The notes beneath the pieces are model-generated. The model made no database searches. It was not told the DNA's origin and saw only the letters and a list, made by a program, of their open reading frames with translations. From positions 584,994 to 648,993 of the forward strand of contig ML660213.1 of assembly GCA_007570785.1 (NCBI GenBank): 64,000 nucleotides of DNA, written 5' to 3'. This DNA comes from Antilocapra americana (taxonomy: Eukaryota > Chordata > Mammalia > Artiodactyla > Antilocapridae). How positions within the stretch are numbered: position 1 is the stretch's first letter; each line of letters begins with the position of its first letter. Positions 11,598 through 22,010 of this stretch are shown one piece after another. A program made the position numbers and the translations under genes.

Positions 11598-11638
11598 TTG
11601 GGATGGCCAATTTTGAATGAAAATTTTGACCAACCCAA
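11598..11638. mobile_element. Internally deleted mariner-type miniature element
   Basis: A 41-base relic starting TTGGGATGGCC and ending GACCAACCCAA, flanked by TA at 11596-11597 and 11639-11640. TA duplication and TTGGGTTGGCC-like inverted ends are the signature of ruminant mariner-family miniatures. Only about half the usual short form is left. Confidence 0.75.
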
Positions 11639-11640
11639 TA

Positions 11641-13015
11641 GTGCCCCTCCATTTCAGCTTAAAGATCTCGTTTCATAATTTCTTACAAGGCAGATATAGT
11701 GGTGATGAATTCTCTCAGCTTCTGTCTGTCTGAGAAAGTGGCTCTCTCCTTCATTTCTGAAGGATGCTTTGTTTGGTCAAGTTTTTTTGGTTGGCAGTTC
11801 TTTCTTTTGACACTTGGAATATATTGTCCTAGTCTCTCTTGGCCTGTAAGTTTCTGCTAAGCAGTCTATTGACAGTCTTAGAGGAGTTCCTTGTAAGTTA
11901 CAAGCTTTTATTCTCTTGGTTCTTCTAAGATTTTCTTTTTCGCTTTGAATTTTGGCAGTTTTAGGATAATGTATCTTAGAGAAACTCTTTTAAAGTTGAT
12001 TTTATGTGGTGACTTCTGAGCTCCATGAACTCAGATATACAAATCTGCCCCCAGATTTGGGAAATTCTCAGCCATTATTGTTTAAAGTAAGCTTTTTTTT
12101 TAAATTTTCTTTACTTTATTGTGTTGGTTTTGCCATACATTGACATGAAACCACCATGGGTTTACATATGCTCCCGCTCCAGAACCCCCCTCCCTCCTCC
12201 CTCCTGATTCCCTCCCCCTGGGTCATCTCGGTGCACCAGCCCCAAGTATCAGCCCTGGGCTGGCGATTGATTTCACATATGATAATTAACATGTTTCAAT
12301 GCCATTCTCCCATAGCATCCCACCCTTGCCCTCTTCCACAGAGTCCACGAGTCTGTTCTATACATCTGCGTTTCTTTTGCTGTCTCGCATGGAGGGTTCT
12401 CGTTACCATCTTTCTAAATTCCATATATATGCGTTAGTATACTGTATTGTTGTTTTTCCTTCTGGCTTACTTCACTCTGGATAATAGGCTCCAGTTCCAT
12501 CCACCTGAGTAGAACTGATTCAAATGAATTTTTTTTTAATGCTGAGTAATATTCCATTGTGTATATGTACCACAGCTTTCTTATCCATTTTGCACCCTTC
12601 TCCCTCTCTTTTCCTTCTGAAACTCCAGTGATTAACAGATTGGTCTTCTTTATGTTATCCTATAGATCACACAGGCTTTCTTCACCTTTTAATATTTTAC
12701 ATTTTTGTATTCCCCTCCAACTGGATAATTTCAAAGTTTCCATCTTCAATATCACTGATTCTTTTGCCTGAATGAGTCTGCTGTTGCTCTTTATTGCATT
12801 TTTCATTTCATTCATTGTGTTTTTCAGCTCTGGAATTTCTACTTGGTTCATTTTATGATTTTGTATTGTTACCCTGGCTTTGTTGAATTATCTTTCTATG
12901 TTTTCTTGTAGCTCATTGAGTTTCCTTAAAAGAGCTATTTTGAATTCTTTATATGGTAAATTGGAGATCGCCATGTCTTTGAGTTCAGTTCTAGTCCTGC
13001 TATCCTGCTAGTCAA
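11641..13015 (-). mobile_element. Old mammalian L1-type 3' region, antisense, split by a young L1
   Basis: The outer parts (11641-12087 and about 12590-13015) form one continuous text of an old mammal-wide L1-associated 3' region: 'tctctcagcttctgtctgtc', 'aaattctcagccattattg', 'atcactgattcttttgcctg', 'agctctggaatttctacttgg'. I think L1M or HAL1, but cannot fix the subfamily. The interruption at 12088-12589 is a bovine-type L1 3' end. The frames here are read-through. Confidence 0.7.
12088..12589 (-). mobile_element. Bovine-type L1 3' end (3' UTR), antisense
   Basis: From the reversed A-tail (T8 at 12093) through the C-rich block AACCCCCCTCCCTCCTCCCT, to GAATATTCCATTGTGTATATG-like text that codes the last ORF2 residues on the minus strand. 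It is 5'-truncated just inside ORF2. About 2.5 kb away the element at 14577-15105 has nearly the same extent and orientation. I could not find a clean target-site duplication here. Confidence 0.92.
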
Positions 13016-14561
13016 ACTCAAGCTTTTTTTTTTAATGCTTTGGCTACAAAATTTACTTTAGCAATTCAAAATATACTCCACCAATATTCCCAGTTTAAAA
13101 TAGGACAATAATCATTATTGTAACTACTCATGACATGGTTATTGACCTATTTTTCACTCCCTATACACATTCTTTTGGGCTTTTCAATGCAAAATTGTGG
13201 TAAAAGGGAGAGGGTAGAAGGAGAAGGATCTTACAAGTTTGTAATACAGGAGTAAAGATGAAAAGCCCTGGGCACCCAGGAAAGGGACAAGAAGAGCTGC
13301 CATGTGAGAGGGATGAAGGATGAAGAGCAGAATTTAAGAGTCACTACAGACTCTGCCCCATCATGGTGGTTGAGTAATATGAGTAAATAATTAATTTTTA
13401 TATCAGAATATTCCCTGTTACTGCATCACATGACCACAACTTTACTAATATTACACATTGCTGTTGCAAGTTTATCTTCATGATTATTTGCCTGTAAAGA
13501 TTAGGAATACATAATCAGGCAACATCATTTTTTAAATATTCATGGTGACAGCATCTTTCTTCAAATAAGTTTAATTCCTAAATATATCATTTATAATACT
13601 TGAAACTTTAATCAGTTAGAATTTAATATTGTATTTAATATTATATTAATTAGATTAATTAAAAAATCTCCCTACAGTTATCTCTGCAGCTTTCTACACA
13701 AAATTAATTATGTAACTTTGTATCAAAAACTAAAGTATATTAGCTAGAATATTGTGTATTTCATGATTGAAATTCAGGACAATGCCTAAACAGACAAGAA
13801 AACAGGGACCATAAACTCAGATCTTGATCTGAATGTCCTTGTTTTAAAGATTTAAAACCTTAAAATGATAGAAATTTCATTTTAGATATTTAATTTCTTT
13901 TTTGTTGAATAATAAAATATGCATAAGTAATGTAGCAGAGGTAGTGATGAATGTCTTGAAAGAGATAATTCTTTGGAGAATAAGGGTATTTTACAATATT
14001 AATGCCATGAGCAATGAAGACCAAAGGAAGGGAAGAAATATAGTTTATGTCTTGTGACTTTCTATGATATTTATTAATATAAACTTGATAGATGTTCTCA
14101 GAGTTTGAAAATGATTTTGATAATTAGCTGTCAACCACCTATTGAGAATTATATTTCATAATGGTGGTTACTAAAGCTGTATATTAGGAACATTTAAAAT
14201 CTGGATTATTTTGCTACAGCCAGTTGTAGAATATTCAGGCTTAAGACATAGAAATATCTATGTTTTCTCCCAAGTTTTCAGGTATTTTTGTGACCAAATT
14301 TTAACTGTTGTTAACCTCAGCTCCTAAACAATGCCTGGCATTTACGAACTAACAGAAATTGTTGAATCAATCAGCAAAATTTAGCAATCACAGTTTTAAG
14401 CATCTCATTTTTCACTTACTAGATTAGCCAGACACGCAGTAACCAACTCAATTGTAACATATGATTGCAGTACATTAAACTGGTCTCTTTGTAAATCCTA
14501 TCCTTTAAAAATGATGCTTCTTGAAATTATTTACTGACTTTTTCTGTTTCTTCTTTCTGAA
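13016..14561. other. No recognisable gene or repeat
   Basis: About 1.5 kb, AT-rich, with a slightly purine-rich patch at 13195-13340 (GGGAGAGGG, GGAGAAGG). No coding frame of interest and no repeat family I can name. Confidence 0.4.
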
Positions 14562-14576
14562 GTGAGATGTCTTTTT

Positions 14577-15105
14577 TTTTATTAGTTTTGCCAAACAATG
14601 ACATGATATCACCATGGGTTTACATATGCTCCCCCTCCAGAACCCCCCTCCCTCCTCCCTCCCCCCAGGAAATCTCGCTGCACCTGCCCCGAGCATCAAT
14701 CCTGGGCTGGCGATTGATTAGACATATGATAATTAACATGTTTCAATGCCATTCTCCCATATCATCCCACCCTTTCCCTCATCCACAGAGTCCACAAGTC
14801 TATTCTATACATCTGCGTTCCTTTTCTCACATGCTGGGTTCTCGTTACCGTCTTTCTAAATTCCATATATATGCATTAATATACTGTATTGTTGTTTTTG
14901 CTTCTGGCTTACTTCACTCTGGATAATGGGCTCCAGTTTCGTCCATCTGAGTAGAACTGATTCAAATGAATTTTTTTTTTTTAATGCTGAGTAATATTCC
15001 ATTGTGTATATGTACCACAGCTTTCTTATCCATTCATCAGTTGATGGGCATCTAGGTTGCTTCCATGTCCTGGCTATTGTAAATAAAGCAGCGATGAACA
15101 TTGGG
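14577..15105 (-). mobile_element. Bovine-type L1 3' end with 15-base target-site duplication, antisense
   Basis: Same type as 12088-12589 but extending a little further into ORF2. The minus-strand frame 14856-15140 gives the ORF2 C-terminal block T-W-K-Q-P-R-C-P, then K-L-W-Y-I-Y-T-M-E-Y-Y-S-A-L, typical of L1. Perfect duplication GTGAGATGTCTTTTT at 14562-14576 and 15106-15120. Truncated and non-functional. Confidence 0.95.
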
Positions 15106-15125
15106 GTGAGATGTCTTTTTATGTG

Positions 15126-15258
15126 TGTGTGCTCAGTCACTCAGTCATGCCCACGGATGGTAGCCTTCCAGGCTGTCCATAAAGTTTTCCAGGCTGTCCA
15201 TGGAATTTTCCAGGCAAGAACACGAGTGGATTGCCATTTCCTGCTCCAGGCACTTTTA
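15126..15258 (-). mobile_element. Bov-tA-type SINE, antisense, with a small internal duplication
   Basis: Antisense tail and body (TGTGCTCAGTCACTCAGTC ... AGGCAAGAACACGAGTGG) ending at GCTCCAGG, without the head. The unit CCAGGCTGTCCAT is present twice in tandem (15168-15180 and 15190-15202) with a short linker, which is not usual for the family. Confidence 0.85.
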
Positions 15259-15424
15259 TGGTTCTTATATGGAGAGAGCATTACTCCTCAAATGAGTTAC
15301 TCACCAAATGATTGACTATTCGATCACTCTGGGAGTTTCTTCTTTCAGACATTAGCAACATTCATATCCGGAGGTTATAGGTATAACTTTAGTGGCCAGA
15401 AATACGTAAAAGAACTTGTATGTT

Positions 15425-15645
15425 AGATAGTTAATGGGAAGTTGCTATATAGCAAGGAGCTCAGACTGGTGCTCTGTGACAACCCAGAGGGGTGGGATGA
15501 GGTGCAAAGTGGGAGGGAGGTTCAAGAGAGAGGGGTCATGTGCATACCTATGGTTGATTCATGTTGATGTATGGTAGAAATAAACACAACTTTGTAAAGC
15601 AATTAGCTTTCAATTAAAACTAAATTTAAATAGAGATAAAAAAGA
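15425..15645 (+). mobile_element. Artiodactyl L1 3' UTR end, sense
   Basis: Reads GGGAAGTTGCTATATAGCAAGG, then 'ggagctcagactggtgctct', a G-rich 'gggtgggatgaggtgcaaag', and finishes near CAATTAGCTTTCAATTAAAAC. This is the 3' end of an artiodactyl L1 group, different from the bovine-type end at 14577-15105. The A-tail is degraded. Confidence 0.75.
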
Positions 15646-15659
15646 ATATTTAATGTTAA

Positions 15660-16100
15660 AGGAATGACATTAAGATGTTCTTTGACCAGACCACAGCACA
15701 TACGGCACCCATTCATCAACCACTACCACATAAATAGTTCCTTGGGGTTCATGGATGCACAAACAACCATAGCAGATAAATGAAGACAGGATGTTCTATT
15801 TGTAAAATTTTGTTTCCTAAGCCCACTGCAGATTCCTCGTGAAGAGGCTAAGACATATGAATCTTATACCAGACAGAGTATAGAACTCACATTGATCAGC
15901 CAGGTTTTCTCCCATTTTTCCCTTCACAAGATTTCTCAGATCCACTTACCCTAATGCTGAGGAAAGGCAATCTGTTGAAGGGCAACATTATCGATGACGA
16001 CAATCACAACCTCCAGCTCACAGACCAGAGGATGTCTGGCTGCCTATCTCAGGATGTCTGGTGTTGAAGTGATAGGAGGCAGCCCTTAGTATATTCTTCT
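15660..16100. other. Unassigned sequence, moderate GC
   Basis: About 440 bases without recognisable repeat or long frame. Its base composition is more balanced than the flanks. Confidence 0.35.
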
Positions 16101-16102
16101 GC

Positions 16103-16456
16103 ACGTGCTGGGCTGTTCTTAGTTGCTCAGTCGTGTCCGATTCTTTGTGACCCCATGAACTATATGGGGTCCCATAGTTATAGCCCACCAAACTCCTCTG
16201 TCCATGGGGATTCTCCAAGCAACCAGAGTGGGTTGCCATGCCCTCCTCCAGGGGATCTTTCCAACCCAGGTATCAAACCCAGGTTTCCCACACTGCAGGC
16301 AGATTCCTTACCACCTGAGCCACCAAGGGAGCCCAAGAATACTAGAGTGGATAGCCTATCCCTTCTCCAGGGGAACTTCCTGAACCCAGAAATCAAACCA
16401 GGGTCTCCTGCATTGCAGGCAGATTCTTTACCAGCTGAGCTACCAGGGAAGCCCCT
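16103..16456 (-). mobile_element. Dimeric Bov-tA SINE, antisense
   Basis: Two SINE heads in the same orientation. The first unit (16103-16335) is full length, ending at GCCACCAAGGGAGCCC; a second partial unit (16336-16456) repeats the body and head, from AAGAATACTAGAGTGG to GAGCTACCAGGGAAGCCCC. The first unit also has an insertion around 16158-16180 in which GGGGTCCCATAG is added. The frames 16155-16610 (plus) and 16178-16474 (minus) are shadows of it. Confidence 0.9.
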
Positions 16457-16899
16457 TTCAATAATCCAAGCCAAATCAGTGTTCCTAAAGACTACTGCAG
16501 AACTTCCTAGCCTTATTCAGCTTTCTCTCTCAGTTTATACAAGAGCTCATGCCATCTCTTCAAAATGTATAGCCACAAAGTGTGTTATTATCCTGGTAAT
16601 TATTTTCTGATAATTTCTCATAATAATAAAAATGAAATTTAAAAGTTTTTAGTGTTTCCCTATATGATGTGACCCTAGGTAGCCTTTTAAAATATATTTC
16701 CTCCTGCTCTTCACTGGTAACCTGTGTTCAAGTCATATAGAATTCTTTCTGTATCTGAAATAAACATGAAAGCAAGAAGAGAATTTCATGAAATAAAGTT
16801 TAGAGAGAAAAGAATGTAGCAACCAAGAATTCTCTACTCTGCAAAGCTAAAAGTGAAGTGAAGAAGAAATAAAGACTTCCCCATACACATTAAAAGAAT
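16457..16899. other. Transition into the old L1 nest
   Basis: Unassigned AT-rich sequence. The last ~100 bases (GAATGTAGCAACCAAG ... CTACTCTGCAAAGC) may already be diverged L1. Confidence 0.35.
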
Positions 16900-17408
16900 A
16901 ATTAACAATACTATGAGCAACAACTATGATCATAGATTAGATAATCGACACGACATAGGCCAATTCCTTGAAAATATAGCTGCCAAAACTCATACAAGAA
17001 GAAACAGACAACCTGAATAGGCCTCTGTTTATAAATAAAGTAAATTTAATCAATAACTAATAAACTTCCCAAAGAGAAAGGATCAGTTGCAAATGAGTTC
17101 ACTGATAAACTCTACCAAACATTTAAGAAAGAAATTATATGAATTTTCTACAGTTTATTTCAGAGGACAGAAGCAAAGGGAATACAAACTCATTTTATAA
17201 GGCCAGCACTGCCCTAATACCAAACTGGATAGACATTATAAGAAAAGAAAATTTCAGATGAAAATCCTCCATGAACACAGATGTAGAAATCCCCTACAAA
17301 ATATTAGAAAATTGGATCCTTAAAAGCTTGAAAAGAATTATATACCACAACTAAGTGGGATGTATCCCAGATATGCAAGGCAGGTTCAACATTCAAAAAT
17401 CTATTAGT

Positions 17409-17710
17409 ATGATACCCTGTATGCGAGACAGCAAAAGAAACGCAGATGTATAGAACAGTCTTGTGGACTCTGTGGGAGAGGGCAAGGGTGGGATGATATG
17501 GGAGAATAGCATTGAAACATGTTAATTATCATATGTGAAATCAATCGCCAGCCCAGGTTTGATGCTCAGGGCTGGGGCACCAGGATGACCCAGAGAGAGG
17601 GAATCGGGAGGGAGGTGGGAGGGGGGTTCTGGAAGGGGAATATATGTATACCCATGGCAGATTCATGTCAATGTATGGCAAAACCAACACGATAATGTAA
17701 AAAAATAAAA
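17409..17710 (+). mobile_element. Bovine-type L1 3' end, sense, with 14-base target-site duplication
   Basis: 5'-truncated: from GCGAGACAGCAAAAG (17425) through 'gtggactctgtgggagaggg' and the G-rich 'gggaggtgggaggggggttc' to an A-rich tail. Perfect duplication AAAAATCTATTAGT at 17395-17408 and 17711-17724 within the old L1. Opposite orientation to the two related copies at 12.1 and 14.6 kb. Confidence 0.95.
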
Positions 17711-18061
17711 AAAAATCTATTAGTGTAATACATCATATTAACAGGCTAAATAGAAAAGTTACTTTATAATTTCAATAGATGGAGAAAAAGCTTTTGACAA
17801 GATCCAACACTCTTTCATGATAACATTCTCTATCAATGAGGAAAATAGAGAAATCTCTTCAATTTGATAAAAAAAAAGTTTCCCATTAAGATCCAAATCA
17901 GGCAATGATGTCCCCTCTCACTACTTTTCAACATTGTATTGCTAGCACTAGCTCGTGCAGCAAAACAAGAAAATAAAAGAATACAGACTGAAAAGAAATC
18001 ATTTTGTCTTTGCAGATGACATGATCATATATGTAGAAAATCTATAAAAAACAACTAAGAC

Positions 18062-18285
18062 TCCTGTGCATACTGCTATATTTAAAATGGATGATCAACA
18101 CGAACCTACTGTATATCACAGGGAACTCTGCTTGAAGTTATGTGGCAGTCTAGATGGGAAGGGAGTTTGGGGCAGGATAGATACATGTATATGTATGGCT
18201 TAGTCCATTTGTTATCCACCTGAAACTATCACAACATTGCTAAATGGCTATACTCCAACACAGAATAATAAATTTAAAAAAAAAA
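18062..18285 (+). mobile_element. Artiodactyl L1 3' end, sense, nested
   Basis: Reads 'ggatgatcaacacgaaccta', 'tatatcacagggaactctgc', then 'cctgaaactatcacaacatt' and an A10 tail at 18276-18285. This is the 3' terminus of a ruminant L1 group, and it interrupts old L1 ORF2, which resumes at about 18290. Confidence 0.8.
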
Positions 18286-18798
18286 GACTACTGGAACTAA
18301 TAAGTAGTTATTGCAAGGTTTCAGGGTAAAAGGTTAATATGCAAAAGTCAATTACTTTCCTACATAGCAAAGAACAAGTGGAATTTGAAATTAAAAACAT
18401 AATAACATTTATATTAGCATCCCTAAAAGTTAAATTCCTACGTATAACTCTAACAAGACATGTACAAGGCCTATACAATGAAAATTACAAACCTCTTATA
18501 AATGAAATCAGAAAAGAGCTATATAAATGAAGAGGTATGCCATGTTGATAAATATAAATATTGTCAGGATGCCAGTCCTTCCCAACTTGATCTATAGATT
18601 CAGCTATCCCAATCAAAATTCCAGCAAGTTATTTCATGAATGTTAACAAACTGATTCTAAAGTTGATACAGAGATGAAAAAGACCAAGATTGGCCAACAC
18701 AATATTGAAGATAACAAAGTTGGAGGACTGACACTACCAGATTTCAAAATTTACTATAAAACTATAGAAGTTAAAGAGGTAAGATACTGATGAAAGAT

Positions 18799-19012
18799 AG
18801 ACTTCCCAAGTGGCACAATGGTAAAGAATCTGCCAGTCAATGTAGGAGATGCAACAGACACAGGTTAGATCCCTGGGTCGGGAAGATACCCTAGAGAAGG
18901 AAATGGCAACCCAATCCAGTATTCTTGCCTGAAAAATTCAATGGACAGAGGAGCCGTGGGCTGCAGTCCATGGGGTGGCAAAGACTGAGCACACATACAC
19001 AGAGCACAGAAC
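18799..19012 (+). mobile_element. Bov-tA-type SINE, nested in old L1
   Basis: Sense copy: GACTTCCCAAGTGGCAC head, 'cctgggtcgggaagatacc' body and 'tggggtggcaaagactgagc' tail, ending in an AC-rich run. Old L1 ORF2 text continues on both sides. No duplication could be fixed by eye. Confidence 0.9.
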
Positions 19013-19500
19013 ACCCAGAAAGCGATTTCTCTAAATATAGTCAACCAGTCCTGATCAAAGGAGTAAGGGCAATAAAATACAGCAAATGATACCAGAGCAA
19101 CTGGACATTCATACACATTAAAAAAAAAAGTCTAGGTACATATCTTGGAGTTTTAACAAAAATTAACTTAAAATGGGTCATAAACTTAAAGGTAAAAGGT
19201 AAAAAACAATAAAACTCTCAGATGATAACATAAGAGAAAATCCAGAATGAAGTATGGGTTTGGCAAGGAATTTTTAGATAAAACATCCAAGGCACAGTAC
19301 AAAATATAATTGAGAAGCTGGACTTTGTTAAAACAAAAAAAAAACATCTGTTCTGCAAAAATCAGTATTAAGTGATCGAGAAGACAAGCCACAGATGAGG
19401 AGGAAATATTTGCCAAAGACTCATCTGATAAAAATAGTGCTATGAGGGTGAGGTAAACAGAGAAGTCTGGGATTTACACACTACTATGTATAAAATACAT

Positions 19501-19776
19501 AGGGACTTCCCTTGTAGCTTAGTCGGTAAACTGCCTGCAATGCAGGAGACCAGGGTTCAATCCCTGGGTCAAGAAGATCCCCTGGAGAAGGAAACCCACT
19601 CCAGTATTCTTGTCGGGAGGACATGGATTTGATCCCTGGGGTGGGAAGATTCCCTGGAGAAGGAAATGGAAACCCACCCAGTATTCTTGCCTGGGAAATT
19701 CTGTGGACAGAGGAGCCTTGTGGGCTACATTCCATGGGGTTGCAGAGTCAGACACGACTTAGAGACTAAACAACAA
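19501..19776 (+). mobile_element. Bov-tA SINE with internal tandem duplication, nested in old L1
   Basis: The central section occurs twice: first 'tccctgggtcaagaagatcc ... cactccagtattcttg' (19561-19613) and then 'tccctggggtgggaagattc ... acccagtattcttgcctgg' (19633-19692). The head and tail occur only once, so the element is 65-75 bases longer than a normal copy. Two minus-strand frames over it are shadows. Confidence 0.9.
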
Positions 19777-19781
19777 TGATG

Positions 19782-19977
19782 AGAACCTCCTGTACAGGGA
19801 AATCTACTCAGTGATCCATGACCTGTAAGTGGGAAGCAAATCTTAAAACATATGGGTATATATGTGCATACATGTATAACAGATTCACTTTGCTGTATGG
19901 CAGAAACTAAGACAACAGTGTAAGCAACTACATTCCCACAAAAATCAATTTTAAAAAATAAAATTAAAATATTATTT
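19782..19977 (+). mobile_element. Artiodactyl L1 3' end, sense, nested
   Basis: Contains 'ctcctgtacagggaaatcta', 'gatccatgacctg', 'cagattcactttgctgtatg', and an A-rich tail near 19951-19975. It directly follows the duplicated SINE, and old L1 ORF2 resumes at about 19980. Confidence 0.75.
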
Positions 19978-20842
19978 GGAAGAAACATTCAGAGGCATCA
20001 TTTGATTGCCCAAAAGTGTTACTATACAAAATATGCAAAGAATTGTTAAAGTAGAAAATAAGAAAATAACCACCCATTTTGAAAAATGGACCAAAGACAT
20101 TGAAATACCTTGCCAGAAGAGATGGCAAATGAGCATTTAAAAAGATACTTCATATTATGTCATCAGGAAAATGCAAAACAAAAAGATATTACCTATGTAC
20201 ATAGGACACAGGCACCTGCTTATCAGAATGGCCAAAATTCAGAACAGTGACACCACCAAATTGTAGCAAGGATGGAGAGGAACAGGAATTCTCATTCATT
20301 CATTGTGGGAATGCAAAATGGTTCAGCCACATTGGAAAATAGTTTATTAGTTTCTTACAAAACTAAACACACTCTTACCATAAAATCTAGCAATAGCGAT
20401 CCTTAGTTTTTACCCAAATGAGCCCAAAATGTATGTTCTCATAAAAACCTGCACACTTATGCTTATGGCAGCTTTATTCATAATTCTCAAGTCTTGGAGT
20501 CACCAAGGTATGCTTCAATAGGTAAATGGGCAAATAAACTGGTATATCCAGATAATGTAATATTTTTCAGTGCTAAGAAGAAATCAGCTATTAAGCCATC
20601 AAAAGATATGGAGGAATCTTAAAGGCATATTATGAAGTGAAAGAAGCCAACCTGTAAAGGTTATATACTGTATGATTCCATCTCTGACATTCTGGAAGAG
20701 CAAATCTACTGAGACAGAATAAAGACTGGTGATGGACAGGGAATGAGGAAAGTGCAGATGAACAGGTAGGGCACACAGGATTTTAGGGGCAGTGAAATTA
20801 CTTTGTATGATAGCACAATGATGGATACAAGTCATTATACAG

Positions 20843-21033
20843 GGCTTCTGCAGTGACTCAGACAGTAAAGCATTCGCCTGCAATGCAGAAGACTTGGGTT
20901 TGACCCCTGAGTCAGGAAGATCCCCTGGAGAAGTGAATGGCTACCCACTCCAGTATTCTTGCCTGGAGAATCCCATGGACAGAGAGCCTGGCAGGTCTGT
21001 CCATGGAATCACTGAGTAACTAACGCTTTCTCT
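20843..21033 (+). mobile_element. Bov-tA-type SINE with 8-base target-site duplication, nested in old L1
   Basis: Sense copy from GGCTTCTGCAGTGACTC to a short tail ACTAACGCTTTC. Flanked by TTATACAG at 20835-20842 and 21034-21041, inside the 3' UTR of the old L1. Confidence 0.93.
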
Positions 21034-21309
21034 TTATACAGCTGCCAAAATCCATAGAACGCACAACATCAAAAGCGAACGGCAATGTAAACTATGACCT
21101 TCGAGTGATCATTACATGTCAAATTAGGTCTATCAATTGTAAGAAATGTACCACTCTGGTTGAGAGTTGATATTGTGGGAAAGATCTGTATATGGGAACA
21201 AAGAACATATGGGAACTCTGTCTTCCTTTCAATTTTGCTGTATATCTAAAATTGCTCTAAAAATGAAAACGTTTACAAATTGAAAAGCAGTGGAATAAGA
21301 ATGCTTTAA

Positions 21310-22010
21310 ATTGGGTAAGTTTGGACAGGTACTTGGCCAGGTGGGCATTGAATGACATGGTAAGATTTTTATTTTGAAAAGATTACTGTAATATAGAGAA
21401 TGACCCTGGAAAAGAGAGTGTATTGGGTAGAAGCAAACTGATTAGGTGGCTAATCCTAAAATGGTAACTTGGACATGAAATATAATGATTGATTATTGTT
21501 GGAATTCAAAGTATTTTTAAGATAATAATAAGGAAAACATTTGGCATTGAGTGTCTATATAAGATTTAAGGTAATGGAAAACCATAAGGTCTCTGGCTGT
21601 GTGTCTAGGAGTTTGGTGATTCCATTCTTTATATATTGGAAAATGACCAGGTTTGGAGTAAGAGAGGAAGAAATGGATTTTATGAGATTAGTCCTGAACA
21701 AGTTGAAATCCAAAATTTCAGGCTGGAAATGTTGATATGTCTGGGCTCAAAAAAAATAGTTTTGATAAATTGAGGGTTTGAAATGAATGACCTATAGAGA
21801 AGGAGAACATGGGAAGAGAGCCTAGAACTGAATCTTACAGAAACCTAGCTTTAATGGCTAACTTATGGTGAAGAAGGATGGATTCATATGGTAAATGCAG
21901 GGTGGCCAGAGAGTTAGACGTAAAACATGAAGAGTCCAAGTGAAGTGAGGGTTTCAAATAGAATATCCTGGCTAATAGCATCAAAGAGTGTTCACAACAT
22001 AAAGAATGTT
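21310..22010 (-). mobile_element. L2 ORF2 (reverse transcriptase) relic, antisense
   Basis: The plus strand follows the reverse complement of the L2 LINE reverse transcriptase (CR1/L2 clade): 'aagatttttattttgaa' then 'ggtggctaatcct', and near the right end 'agtccaagtgaagtgagggt' and 'gctaatagcatcaaagagtg', the reversed text around the RT A-F-D-x-V-D-H motif region. Strongly diverged. The frame 21541-21735 is a chance frame inside it. Confidence 0.55.

Larger units (their letters stand above)
16900..21295 (+). mobile_element. Old L1 (ORF2 and 3' UTR), sense, with about six nested insertions
   Basis: Pieces of one old L1 in order: ORF2 N-terminal RT text at 16900-17408, RT continuing at 17725-18060, then 18290-18798, 19013-19500, 19980-20842 and the 3' UTR at 21042-21295. 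Typical text includes 'caagtggg...gcaaggcaggttcaac', 'gcagatgacatgatcata' (the RT active-site region, F-A-D-D-M-I) and 'gaatgcaaaatggttcagcc'. Between them lie younger L1 3' ends and SINEs listed separately. All frames are broken. Confidence 0.85.

Noticed and set aside
12150..12440. Repeated C-rich blocks as a CpG island or promoter
   Set aside because: They are the L1 3' UTR polypurine/polypyrimidine tract; CpG is not enriched.
16155..16610. 151-residue frame rich in Pro and Ser
   Set aside because: Antisense reading of the dimeric SINE; repeated 'LPPEPPREP' and 'LPAELPGKP' text mirrors the two SINE heads.
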